Assembly (NCBI RefSeq): GCF_040567655.1
Contig: NZ_JBEXAC010000001.1
Span: forward strand, 1,798,001 to 1,862,000
DNA length: 64,000 bases
Direction: 5' to 3'
From: Chitinophaga sp. H8
Lineage (GTDB): Bacteria > Bacteroidota > Bacteroidia > Chitinophagales > Chitinophagaceae
Positions 1-8,741 of the stretch are shown one piece after another. Made by a program: the position numbers and the translations under genes. Positions within the stretch are counted from its first letter, which is position 1; each line of letters begins with the position of its first letter. The notes under the pieces are model-generated. The model saw only the letters and a list, made by a program, of their open reading frames with translations, did not search any database and was not told the origin of the DNA.

Positions 1-1
1 A

Positions 2-1354
2 CCGGAAGCAGGCATTACAGTACTGGGGCATCCTGCGCTTACTGCCGGACTGGAACTATCAGCAGTGGCCAACACTTCCCGGAATATAGAAGATATGGTG
101 GCGATTATAGACCTGGCTAATAATTATGATATGGAAATACTTCCCCTGGGAACAGCCTCCCGGGGTACCGCTACTCCAAACATGCTCACGCTTACTGATA
201 TACGGAATACGGAAACGTTGACGGCTCATCCGCTGCAATTGGAGATCGCTGCCAACCTGGTTACCAACGGGGAAGCAGAGGAATACTTATTGCCGGTTAC
301 TTTTGATGGTGTACACTTTTTGCCGGTAGGCGAGGTGACGCCGATGGATAATGGGAAAGTGAGGGTAGATATTACCCATATTCCCGATATGCAGGACCTG
401 CGTAGGAAAAGCCTGGGTAAAGCATTGAAACTGTGTTTCCTGAAACTGGTGTTTAAAAGAAAAGACCTGCAATACTTACGCTGGGTGGATTATAGTAAGG
501 CGGAGGTAGAAAGAATGGAATCCGGCCTAAAAGGAAAAGTGCAGGCTGCAGAAGATATTGTACTGATGATCCACGGTATCATTGGTGATACCAAAGAGAT
601 GGCCGAGTCCCTGCGGGAAGCATATGGGGCAAATGGTAAAAGCCTTGTGATGACGTTTGACTATGAAAATCTTAATACTTCGATAGAGGATACGGCAGGC
701 CTCCTGTTGGATAAACTCCGGGAGGCTGGTATTACTATAAACGGGAACAAGAAAATTACGATCGTAGCCCATTCTATGGGAGGACTGGTTACCCGCTACC
801 TGGTAGAACACCTTAGCGGGAGAGCTTTTGTAAAACGGGTGATTCTCCTGGGTACTCCCAGTGCCGGCGCTGCTATTGCCAGGGTAACCGCCTACCGCGA
901 TGTGGCCGTGATGCTGCTGTCACTGGGATTGAATGCACCTATAGGGAAGATGGCGATAGCGGTGCTGCTGGGGATTTTACGCAATACCAAATGGATCACG
1001 CCTACACTGGAAGAAATGGATATGGAAAAGAGTGTCTTCCTGAAAAACCTGGCCAAAAGTGCCGACCCGGGTATTCCTTATTACCTCATTGCAGGAAATG
1101 TGGCAGACTACCTGCAAAAAAATATCGAACAACAAAACCTGATGGACAAAATGTACAAACTGGGGGCACGCCTGTCTTACGGTAATGAACCAAATGATAT
1201 TGCCGTAAGTCAAACCAGCGTCTATGCTGTTCCGGAAGGACGTAACCCTGCGGTGGTATCACACGAAGTAGCTTGTCATCACATGAACTATTTTATTGAC
1301 ACCGACAGCAAAAAGGTGCTTTACGATATTCTCAGCAATGGTACGCCCCGGTGA
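2..1354 (+). CDS. alpha/beta hydrolase (lipase-like), 5' end outside the window
   Basis: The reading frame is open from base 2, so the true start lies upstream; the first in-window start-like codon is GTG at 65. The C-terminal half looks like an alpha/beta hydrolase of the kind annotated DUF7379. A strand ending LMIHGIIGD resembles the oxyanion HG loop. The nucleophile elbow AHSMGG has its Ser codon at 773-775, and a late His-rich stretch (SHEVACHH) could supply the catalytic His. The N-terminal part (before about base 520) is not recognised. No signal peptide can be judged. The next gene begins 22 bases downstream on the same strand, so it is probably co-transcribed with the CHAT and NTPase genes and may be an effector, for instance a lipase or esterase acting on membranes. 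The fold is fairly sure; the substrate and the effector role are inference. Confidence 0.75.
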   Translation, partial: PEAGITVLGHPALTAGLELSAVANTSRNIEDMVAIIDLANNYDMEILPLGTASRGTATPNMLTLTDIRNTETLTAHPLQLEIAANLVTNGEAEEYLLPVTFDGVHFLPVGEVTPMDNGKVRVDITHIPDMQDLRRKSLGKALKLCFLKLVFKRKDLQYLRWVDYSKAEVERMESGLKGKVQAAEDIVLMIHGIIGDTKEMAESLREAYGANGKSLVMTFDYENLNTSIEDTAGLLLDKLREAGITINGNKKITIVAHSMGGLVTRYLVEHLSGRAFVKRVILLGTPSAGAAIARVTAYRDVAVMLLSLGLNAPIGKMAIAVLLGILRNTKWITPTLEEMDMEKSVFLKNLAKSADPGIPYYLIAGNVADYLQKNIEQQNLMDKMYKLGARLSYGNEPNDIAVSQTSVYAVPEGRNPAVVSHEVACHHMNYFIDTDSKKVLYDILSNGTPR

Positions 1355-1376
1355 TTCCTGATACGAAAAATAATGT

Positions 1377-3239
1377 ATGAAAGTAGTCTATATAGCATTT
1401 GCCAACAACCGCGAACATCCACTGGAAGACCTGACAAAAGAGGATGAGACCGTATATGCCACCCTGGACAATAACAAAGCCGGACAGAATGGACAACAAC
1501 GGTATACTGTTTTCCGTGAGCAATTTGCTACCATCGATAATGTGAACCATTTCCTGGAAGATAATACCGATGAACTGGCCATCTTCCATTACAGTGGTCA
1601 TGCAGGACAGCAGTTGCTCCTGCTCAATGATGGGGTGGCCAATGCGAAGGGTATCGCGTATCAGCTTAGCCAGCGTGTTAGCAATGGTGCCCTGAAGCTA
1701 GTAGTGATGAATGGCTGCTCTACTGTAGGGCAGGTGAAAACACTGCTGGACCTGGGGATCCCTGCGGTAATTGCTACTAATACTGCTGTTGGAGATACCA
1801 GTGCCCGCATTTTTTCTACTCGCTTTTATACTAATTTGGCGAGTAAAGGCATGACTATACGTGACGCTTTCTTTGATGCATTGGCAGCGGCACAGGTGGC
1901 TACTACAACAGACCTGGGGCTGGCTGATACATCTAAAAGGGATATCGGGGCTTTTGCGGAGGCCGATAAGGATAAGCCACTATGGGGCTTATTCTATAAG
2001 CTGGATGAAATGGTAGATAGTAATCCTTTTGTGGCAGTGAGCGGCCCTCCGCCGGCAAATTATAAACCCAACAAACTGTTGACTGCAACGATCTTTGATG
2101 CGGTGGCAGAGGCAGGAAACCCTTTGGTGCTGCAATTAAAGGCACAGGCAGAGGTGGATATTGTGGCAGACAACGTACGCCAGCAGGCTTTTCTGGCGGC
2201 GCTGCCATATCCTGTTGCGGTGCATCTGCAAAAACTCTTTTCTGCAGAGCAGGGGGCAGATGGCTTTGATCAGATGGGCCTGCGCCGCCTGGAACAAATA
2301 GGCCGTGTGTTTCATGTTACCATGGAGTTCATGGGATTTATCATGGTGGCACAGCTATGGGACCTGAAAATGATCGGAAAAGTAAAAGAGCTGCCCGAAG
2401 CAATGATCGCCCTGCTCAAAGATTATTTCTATCTCACCGCTAAAGACCGGGCATTATTTGATTATGTGAGTTTTATACGACAGATCCGTACCTACTTTGA
2501 TACGCTTGGGAAAGAGGTCACTTTCTTTGTGGAAGAGCTGGAAGGGCTCCGGGAGGATGTGGCGGCAGTGCATGATTTTGGTACCGCCTGTGATTTTCTC
2601 TATTACATCCGTAAATATACGGTGAACAAAAAGGTATTTGCTCCTTCAGTGCCGGAGCTTTGCATCAATGCGGAAAATATGTTGGCGCGCTTCTTCCGGA
2701 AGCTGGGATTTCTGCACCGGTATACGCTCACCAGTATTCAGGAGATCCATATCCGCAAATACCGTCATACGCCGGCAGAGTTTAATCATCAGGTAGTAAA
2801 ATTGATGAACGCCATCAGCAATAACGATATCAATTATTACCTGTTGTCTGATTACCTCGATAATAGCGGGGTAGTGCTTACGAAACAGAAACTACAGGTG
2901 TTTAATGCCGGAAAAAGGCAATACCGGGGGGATAAACTGGAATTCCTTAACCTTTCTCCTTTTGTAATAGACCTCAATGCGTTCGAGAGTAAAGCAGACC
3001 GTTCCAAACCAATGTTTTTTGATCAGTGCAGGCTTGCGGATGAGCGGTGTGTATTTAAAAGCGTGAAAGAACCGGAGAGCACAAAAGACTATGTGGAAAT
3101 ATCCATAAAGGTACCGGATGATACAAAAGTGATGGCGGCTTACGAAGTATCTGAGCAGCAGGAAAGGTATGAAGCGGTACGCCTGCAGTTCATGGCTTTC
3201 CGTGCCATCATTTTAAATGAACAAACACAACAGGTGTGA
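1377..3239 (+). CDS. CHAT-domain caspase-like protein
   Basis: This 620-aa protein has no signal peptide and is presumably cytoplasmic. Residues 1-190 look like a CHAT (caspase HetF-associated with TPR) peptidase: the catalytic His is in HYSGHAG (His75) and the catalytic Cys in MNGCST (Cys114), each after a hydrophobic strand as in clan CD peptidases. Residues about 230-620 are mostly helical, matched to no family I know, and include a segment around 315-345 (RRLEQIGRVFHVTMEF) rich in aromatics. No TPRs are evident, so this is not a standard CHAT-TPR protein. It sits 22 bases after the hydrolase gene, and its stop codon overlaps the start of the NTPase gene by one base (TGATG), implying translational coupling. 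Separase-like or gasdermin-cleaving CHAT proteases are known in bacterial immunity; a similar proteolytic role here is inference. Confidence 0.8.
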   Translation: MKVVYIAFANNREHPLEDLTKEDETVYATLDNNKAGQNGQQRYTVFREQFATIDNVNHFLEDNTDELAIFHYSGHAGQQLLLLNDGVANAKGIAYQLSQRVSNGALKLVVMNGCSTVGQVKTLLDLGIPAVIATNTAVGDTSARIFSTRFYTNLASKGMTIRDAFFDALAAAQVATTTDLGLADTSKRDIGAFAEADKDKPLWGLFYKLDEMVDSNPFVAVSGPPPANYKPNKLLTATIFDAVAEAGNPLVLQLKAQAEVDIVADNVRQQAFLAALPYPVAVHLQKLFSAEQGADGFDQMGLRRLEQIGRVFHVTMEFMGFIMVAQLWDLKMIGKVKELPEAMIALLKDYFYLTAKDRALFDYVSFIRQIRTYFDTLGKEVTFFVEELEGLREDVAAVHDFGTACDFLYYIRKYTVNKKVFAPSVPELCINAENMLARFFRKLGFLHRYTLTSIQEIHIRKYRHTPAEFNHQVVKLMNAISNNDINYYLLSDYLDNSGVVLTKQKLQVFNAGKRQYRGDKLEFLNLSPFVIDLNAFESKADRSKPMFFDQCRLADERCVFKSVKEPESTKDYVEISIKVPDDTKVMAAYEVSEQQERYEAVRLQFMAFRAIILNEQTQQV

Positions 3240-6200
3240 TGGAAAAAATGCAGAACAGCCCATTCAAATTCCTGGACCCCTATGCCAAAGGGGACAGCGA
3301 AATATTTTTCGGCAGGGAAGAGGAAACAGAAACCCTTTATCATTATGTCAACAAAAACCGGCTGGTGCTGGTATATGGTACTTCTGGTACGGGCAAAACC
3401 AGCCTGGTACAATGCGGGCTGGCCAACCGGCTGGAGGTAACCGACTGGATTCCGTTCTTCATCCGGAGAGGAAAGGATATCAATACTGCCTTGCGTGATA
3501 CCCTCCTGCATTCTAATGCTATCACTCCCGCTCAATATACAGACCTTTCTGATGAAGGGGTGATTAAAATACTGCAACAGATCAATGTACATTATCTCCG
3601 CCCGGTATACCTCATCTTTGACCAGTTTGAAGAATTGCTTATACTGGGGAAACAGGAAGAAAAGGAGGAATTCATGCGGCTGCTGCGCCGGATTTTCCTG
3701 GGTGCAGATACACAGTTCTGTAACCTGTTGTTCATCCTGCGGGAAGAATATTTTGCCTGGATGGATCCTTTTGAACAGGTGATCCCCGGTTTTTCCGACC
3801 GCCGCCTGCGGGTGGAAGCTATGCGGGCAAATGATGTGGAAGAGGTGATTGAAAAATCCTGCAAGGCTTTTAATATTGAACTGGAAGATCCTGCTGCCAA
3901 CGCCAGACAGATCATTACTATACTTTCCGGAAAATCCACCATTTCGTTGCCCTACCTGCAGGTATACCTGGACCAGCTATGGCGGGAAGTATTCCGGGAA
4001 ACCTACCCCGGAGGGTATACTGGCAACGGCCATCCTTATATTAAGTTCACTACCGAAAAAATAGAAAGCTTTGGCCAGATAAAGGATGTGCTGCAGCGCT
4101 TTTTGACAGAACGAAAAGGTACTATACAAAAGGCCCTGAAAGCAGCCTTCCCGGATACGCCGGAAGATTTTACAGGAAAAGTACTGGATGCTTTTGTTAC
4201 GGATGAGGGAACTAAACTGCCTGTTGCCTACAGCATCCAGCAGGAAACGATTATGATTGGTAATAACGCTCCTGAATACCTGCAGCAAAGCCCGGTATAC
4301 ATGCTGCATAGTTGTCTTAAAGAACTGGAGAATAGCAAAATACTCCGGTCTGATGGTACCTGTTTTGAACTGGCGCATGATGTGCTGGCGGCATTGATCG
4401 ATAACCTCCGCAGTGCAGAACAACGAAGGGTCAATGAAATAAAACACCAGATCCGCAGCAGGTTTGAGGAGTTCAGGCATACCCACGAATTTCTTACACA
4501 AAAAGAACTGGATGCCTACTATGAATATATAGATAAGCTTAACCTGGAACCTGTATTAGCCAGTTTTTTTACGCAGAGTGCACAAGTGAGGACGCAGGAG
4601 AATAATGACAAAATAAAGGAAGCTAAAAAACTGGAAGAAGAAAGAATCAAAGTAGCCAAACAAAAAACAGCCAGAAAATGGATCATTGGATTATCTGTTT
4701 CCCTGCTGATTGGGCTGGTGCTACTATTTATCAAAGAAAGAAAAACTACCCGCCAGTTTAACAGGTACATAGGCATGTTTTTTACGGCCTATCCTATGAA
4801 AGATATTGATCAGGTAGATGCGCTCAACCTATTTGAGTATATCCGGAAAAGAGTATATCCGCAGGATACCCCATTGCTGGATCAGCAAATGCTGCAGATA
4901 ATGCAATCGCAGCCTATCCAGGGAAAGTTTGCATTGTTCACGCATGTGCTGCCCTATAAAAGCCTGGATGCTTCCAGTGTGGAAATATCTCCGGATGGAA
5001 GGTATATCCTGGTGGATAAATATAGCAGGGATTCTTCCAGCAACCCGGTACACGACTATATGCTGCTGGATAGTACCGGAAAGCTGGTCAGGGAATTTAC
5101 CCGGATCAACTATGCCTATTTCACTAATGGAGATAATATATTGCTGCTGTCACGACTGGATTCTTTGCAGGCTGATAAAAAAGTGATGAAGAACAACGCT
5201 TATTTCACGGATGCGCCTAACCGGTTTATGCTGTACGACTGTAATCAGCGGAAAGGTAATGTCATTACATTAGGTGCAAAAGGACGTTTTCTATATCCTG
5301 TAAAACAGATTGTTAAAACCAGGGATACCGAGTTCGATTCCCACCGCGTAAGATTCACCGCAGGTGGGAATATCCTGGTACCATATATTACTGCCGGACC
5401 GGAAGATAGCATCCGGGGACATATTAAGGTGATAAGGCCAGGAGCACCTGAAATAGAAGTGCCCGGAGATATGACGGTGAGCTTATCAAAGGATGGCAAG
5501 AAATTTATGTCCGGGCATATTGTAGAGGGTAATTATGTACTGGATATTTATGAAGAATCCGGTAAATATTTGTATTCCCTGGAAAACGCCAGCTTCGGAG
5601 ATTTTACTACCACAGGTGATGTATTGTATTGCAGGGATAACCGCTTAAAACTAAAAAGTAATGAACTACCACTGCTGGCGATGGTAAATATTGTTAATTA
5701 TGCCTACTCTGATGATAAACGATTGCTGGTAGAGGCAATAGACAGGGATACCTACAGGTATTATCTGTTATGGATGGATGAACATAGGAAGAGCCGGCAG
5801 CTGTATGATGAAGAATTGTTGGCAGTCAGCTTTAAAAATGATGCTTTTGTCACGAGATCAAGCAGGTTGGATACACTGGATACACCTGGTATACGGGATA
5901 CGATATGGCGCAGAAGGCTGTCAGATTTTAGCCCCCTTTTCTATGTGCATCCGGATGGTATTGATAAGGTGATGTATAACAACGAGCAGGATAATGTATT
6001 AGTGCTTACCAAAAGTAACCGCTTACTATTGCTGGATAAAGCAATGACGGTAAAAGCCGGTTTGCAGCTTACTGCTAATGATATATTTGGATTTGCTAAA
6101 GATGGAAAGAAGTTCTTTTATGCGAGGGATGAATTTTTAAGCGTTTTCAGAAACAATACCAGCCTGATCAATGTTTTTGATGCAGCAATGGTAAAAGACC

Positions 6201-6283
6201 TCCTGGCTCAAAAATCATCCCCCATTAAAAGAGAAATTTCTAAAGAAGAAGCACGGGATAAATTAAACCTGGACTTTAAATAA
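3239..6283 (+). CDS. nSTAND1-type NTPase with transmembrane segment and WD40-like C-terminal region
   Basis: The ATG at 3239 is preferred over the GTG at 3236 because it overlaps the upstream stop as TGATG. The 1014-aa protein starts with the nSTAND1 signature: an FFGREEE entry motif near residue 23, Walker A GTSGTGKTS at 47-55 and Walker B YLIFDQFEE at 124-132. Arg/winged-helix-like regions follow to about 400. A Lys/Glu-rich coiled coil (about 450-480) leads to one hydrophobic segment (481-498) flanked by basic residues on both sides. The rest contains recurring propeller-type turns such as SPDGRYIL and SKDGKKFM, so a divergent WD40/beta-propeller sensor is likely. STAND NTPases oligomerise on sensing a ligand and activate partner effectors; here the partners would be the CHAT peptidase and hydrolase encoded just upstream. 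Domain calls come from motifs; the system role is inference. Confidence 0.8.
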   Translation: MEKMQNSPFKFLDPYAKGDSEIFFGREEETETLYHYVNKNRLVLVYGTSGTGKTSLVQCGLANRLEVTDWIPFFIRRGKDINTALRDTLLHSNAITPAQYTDLSDEGVIKILQQINVHYLRPVYLIFDQFEELLILGKQEEKEEFMRLLRRIFLGADTQFCNLLFILREEYFAWMDPFEQVIPGFSDRRLRVEAMRANDVEEVIEKSCKAFNIELEDPAANARQIITILSGKSTISLPYLQVYLDQLWREVFRETYPGGYTGNGHPYIKFTTEKIESFGQIKDVLQRFLTERKGTIQKALKAAFPDTPEDFTGKVLDAFVTDEGTKLPVAYSIQQETIMIGNNAPEYLQQSPVYMLHSCLKELENSKILRSDGTCFELAHDVLAALIDNLRSAEQRRVNEIKHQIRSRFEEFRHTHEFLTQKELDAYYEYIDKLNLEPVLASFFTQSAQVRTQENNDKIKEAKKLEEERIKVAKQKTARKWIIGLSVSLLIGLVLLFIKERKTTRQFNRYIGMFFTAYPMKDIDQVDALNLFEYIRKRVYPQDTPLLDQQMLQIMQSQPIQGKFALFTHVLPYKSLDASSVEISPDGRYILVDKYSRDSSSNPVHDYMLLDSTGKLVREFTRINYAYFTNGDNILLLSRLDSLQADKKVMKNNAYFTDAPNRFMLYDCNQRKGNVITLGAKGRFLYPVKQIVKTRDTEFDSHRVRFTAGGNILVPYITAGPEDSIRGHIKVIRPGAPEIEVPGDMTVSLSKDGKKFMSGHIVEGNYVLDIYEESGKYLYSLENASFGDFTTTGDVLYCRDNRLKLKSNELPLLAMVNIVNYAYSDDKRLLVEAIDRDTYRYYLLWMDEHRKSRQLYDEELLAVSFKNDAFVTRSSRLDTLDTPGIRDTIWRRRLSDFSPLFYVHPDGIDKVMYNNEQDNVLVLTKSNRLLLLDKAMTVKAGLQLTANDIFGFAKDGKKFFYARDEFLSVFRNNTSLINVFDAAMVKDLLAQKSSPIKREISKEEARDKLNLDFK

Positions 6284-6288
6284 GCCGT

Positions 6289-6606
6289 TTATTTTTCTTT
6301 ATCCGCCAGAAAACGCGGTAATACTAAAAACTTCACGATAGTATGTGCTACGATGGATAGAATAATGACGAGCAAAATCAGGAAGCCCTGTTTCATAGGT
6401 GTGTCAAATACATCTGCTACTGCTGATACGCCCTTGCCTGCATAGAGGGAGGCTATGAGGTAGGCAAATATGCCACAGGCCCAGAGCGTAATATGAGAAA
6501 ACAGGTACTTCGTTTTTTGAAATCCTGCTTTTCCAAATGAGGTGAATAGCAAAAATACATGCGCTGCAAAAAATGCAATTGTTAAAATTAAGAGTGTTGT
6601 GTACAT
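6289..6606 (-). CDS. small membrane protein, three predicted transmembrane helices
   Basis: This hypothetical protein is 105 aa when started at the ATG at 6606; an ATG 21 codons upstream adds a polar His-rich leader that does not look like part of a membrane protein. Hydrophobic spans fall near residues 3-21, 34-55 and 73-95, with a short charged tail ending ADKEK. I do not recognise the family; its size and spacing resemble small uncharacterised integral membrane proteins of Bacteroidota. It converges on the NTPase gene with only five bases between the stop codons, so it is not part of that cassette's transcript but ends against it. Confidence 0.65.
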   Translation of the reverse strand: MYTTLLILTIAFFAAHVFLLFTSFGKAGFQKTKYLFSHITLWACGIFAYLIASLYAGKGVSAVADVFDTPMKQGFLILLVIILSIVAHTIVKFLVLPRFLADKEK

Positions 6607-6870
6607 AGTGATAGCTGTGGTTTGATGGTTATGGTGCTTAAATTTATATAATAAATTAATAATATGCAAATGGTAGGGGAATGCACAACAGTTTTACCGG
6701 CACTGTAATGATTTCAGGCTTTGGACATCACTAAAATTTTAACAATTTATTTCATGGATATAAAAGGGCCATTATTGCCTGTGATCCCCGTTGTTAAAAG
6801 GAATGCGCTGGTAAGAATCCCCGTATTGTGGAATAATTATTGTATATTCCTATGTAGTAAACTTTTTAAC

Positions 6871-7386
6871 ATGAAAACACTTAGAAACATTATAGGCGTA
6901 ACATTAGCCGGCTTAATGCTGGTGGCTGTGCCATTTGATATGCAGGCCCAGTCAAAGAAGAAAGCTACCGCTGAAAAAACAGCGGAGGTAAAAGGGATGG
7001 TAGATGCACAGGAATACGTATTTAAAGCACAAACTGTTATTCCGATGTCAGGTCGTACACGTCAGATCACTTCGGACTATGATCTGAAGGTAACTAAAGA
7101 AGAAGTGGTGGCTTACCTGCCTTATTTTGGCCGGGCTTATTCCGCGCCGATAGATCCCAGCAAGGGAGGCATACAGTTCACTTCCAAGGACTTTGAATAT
7201 ACGGCTACACCACGCAAAAAAGGAGGATGGGAAGTGTTGATCCGTCCTAAAGATGCAAGAGATGTGCAGCAGCTGACGCTGACTATTTCCGAAAACGGAT
7301 ATGGCTCCTTACAGGTAATCAGTACTAACCGCCAGCCTATTTCCTTCTCTGGTTATATCACCGAAAAGAAGGAAACTAAGAAGTAG
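6871..7386 (+). CDS. DUF4251 domain secreted protein
   Basis: The ATG at 6871 gives a 171-aa protein with a clear signal peptide (basic MKTLRN, hydrophobic core, then MQAQ cleavage region about residue 27). The longer frame from 6721 would put fifty unrelated residues before the signal peptide and is rejected. The mature part is a compact beta-rich protein with the DUF4251 pattern: a strand carrying SDYDLKVT, then AYLPYFGRAY, and a C-terminal strand with PISFSGYI. DUF4251 proteins are common single-domain exported proteins of Bacteroidota with no established function. It stands alone, with no same-strand neighbour close enough for an operon. Confidence 0.8.
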   Translation: MKTLRNIIGVTLAGLMLVAVPFDMQAQSKKKATAEKTAEVKGMVDAQEYVFKAQTVIPMSGRTRQITSDYDLKVTKEEVVAYLPYFGRAYSAPIDPSKGGIQFTSKDFEYTATPRKKGGWEVLIRPKDARDVQQLTLTISENGYGSLQVISTNRQPISFSGYITEKKETKK

Positions 7387-7487
7387 GCTTTAACAAAACT
7401 TTATTATAAAGTTCTCTTAATAAAAATAAATGGCACGCCTGCCGGAATAGATTTTGGATAGGTTATCATGAACTAAAAATTGATACC

Positions 7488-7562
7488 ATGTCTAAGAAAA
7501 ACAAGGAAACCGTAAAGCAGGCTATTCAGCAATTGGCAATAGGAAATTATAATAGTTTGTAA
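7488..7562 (+). CDS. possible 24-residue small protein before a strong terminator
   Basis: An ATG-started reading frame of 24 codons begins MSKKNKETVK and is lysine-rich at its start with an amphipathic middle (QAIQQLAI). It lies in a 334-base gap between the DUF4251 gene and the methyltransferase gene and is followed 52 bases later by a strong intrinsic terminator. That is what a short transcript of about 150-200 bases would look like, coding or not. There is no clear ribosome binding site, although Bacteroidota often lack one. The frame could be chance; nothing else is visible in this gap. Confidence 0.25.
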   Translation: MSKKNKETVKQAIQQLAIGNYNSL

Positions 7563-7613
7563 AACAACATGCAACCTCACTGAATTAAACAACCTACACA
7601 TGTTAGTGATCAG

Positions 7614-7639
7614 AAAACCCCGGCGTTGTCCGGGGTTTT
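7614..7639 (+). terminator. intrinsic terminator after the small ORF
   Basis: A perfect ten-base stem (AAAACCCCGG at 7614-7623 with CCGGGGTTTT at 7630-7639) encloses a six-base loop and ends in T-rich sequence. It would stop transcription from the DUF4251 gene or from a short transcript covering 7488-7562. The symmetric A/T flanks may let it act on both strands. Confidence 0.8.
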
Positions 7640-7720
7640 ATATTATATATACAATATGCTTTTAAATCAGTTTTTCCCTGATAAAAGGGAAGGTGCCATC
7701 AGGAAAATTTAGTCAGCCCA

Positions 7721-8638
7721 TTATCCATCTCCTCCCTGGCTTTTCTTTTTGGCAAATGCGAGCCGGTAAAATTCATATCCTTTCAAAAGAGCAACTCTTT
7801 CCGGTATATATTTTTCCCGGTACTCCGCTGCACCTGCATCTTCCAGCAGGGTGTAGTTAAACCTGCTTAGATAGTTGGACAGCTCCTCCGGATCAAATCC
7901 AAAGGTCCAGTGTTCTTCAATATCATCGAGGTCTTTCAATAACTTAACCGCACCAAAAAAGGTGTCTGGTTGTTCCAATACCTGTTTGTGTATATAGGTG
8001 AAAATAACATAAGATCCGTGGATGAACTTTTCCAGCATAGAAAAGGTATGGTCTATAGCTTCCCGCGTCAGGTAATTGGTCACCCCTTCCCATATGATTG
8101 TGGTAGGAATATTCATATCTACCTGGTGCTCCTGTAAAAGCGCGTCCAGGCTTTGTGTATTGAAGTCGGTTTGCAGGTAGCGGATATTGGCGGGTAACTG
8201 TCCCGGAAGGGCATTCAGCGTACGTGTTTTGAGTGCTGCCGTATTGGGATGATCGATCTCAATAACCGGCCATTGCTTTAGAAAGGGCAGCCTAAGCCCT
8301 CTGGTATCAAAGCCTGCTCCCAATATAATCACCTGTTGCACGCCATGTTGCATGGTTTGTAACAGCAGGTCATCAATATATTTTGTACGGGCAATACCGG
8401 ATGCCAGTGCGCCGGGTAATTTGCGTTGAACAATGCCTGCGATGAGCTGATGGGCAAATGGGATGATGGATAACCGGCTCACAAACTTTAATTTACGGTC
8501 GAGGAAGTGAATGGCGTAAGGGTCAGTAAACAAGCGTTTATGGGCCGGCCTTCTATGTTCCAGCGCCCGGAATAATGCCATATATTGTGCAGTTCTGCTG
8601 GCAGTATTAGCTTTCATATGAGGAATAGCAGGCGCCAT
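7721..8638 (-). CDS. class I SAM-dependent methyltransferase, LCM/TIGR00027 family
   Basis: This 305-aa soluble protein is close to the usual length of the leucine carboxyl methyltransferase-like family (PF04072). The N-terminal helical part carries ALEHRRP and LFTDPYA, typical for this family. The SAM-binding glycine loop is GAGFDTRG at 107-114, followed by the acidic strand-2 residue in VIEIDHP. The later strand IWEGVTNYL is also characteristic. Members methylate small molecules or unknown acceptors, including antibiotics and mycolate-type products; the substrate here cannot be predicted. An internal ATG at residue 8 is a possible alternative start. It is a single gene divergent from the acetyltransferase. 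Confidence 0.85.
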   Translation of the reverse strand: MAPAIPHMKANTASRTAQYMALFRALEHRRPAHKRLFTDPYAIHFLDRKLKFVSRLSIIPFAHQLIAGIVQRKLPGALASGIARTKYIDDLLLQTMQHGVQQVIILGAGFDTRGLRLPFLKQWPVIEIDHPNTAALKTRTLNALPGQLPANIRYLQTDFNTQSLDALLQEHQVDMNIPTTIIWEGVTNYLTREAIDHTFSMLEKFIHGSYVIFTYIHKQVLEQPDTFFGAVKLLKDLDDIEEHWTFGFDPEELSNYLSRFNYTLLEDAGAAEYREKYIPERVALLKGYEFYRLAFAKKKSQGGDG

Positions 8639-8741
8639 TTAATAGCCACCGCTCCTTTTAAATATAATACATTTTCCACATTTACCACTTGGTAAACTTT
8701 CTTTACTTTTGCTGCTTAATACCTACACGACATCACCCGAC

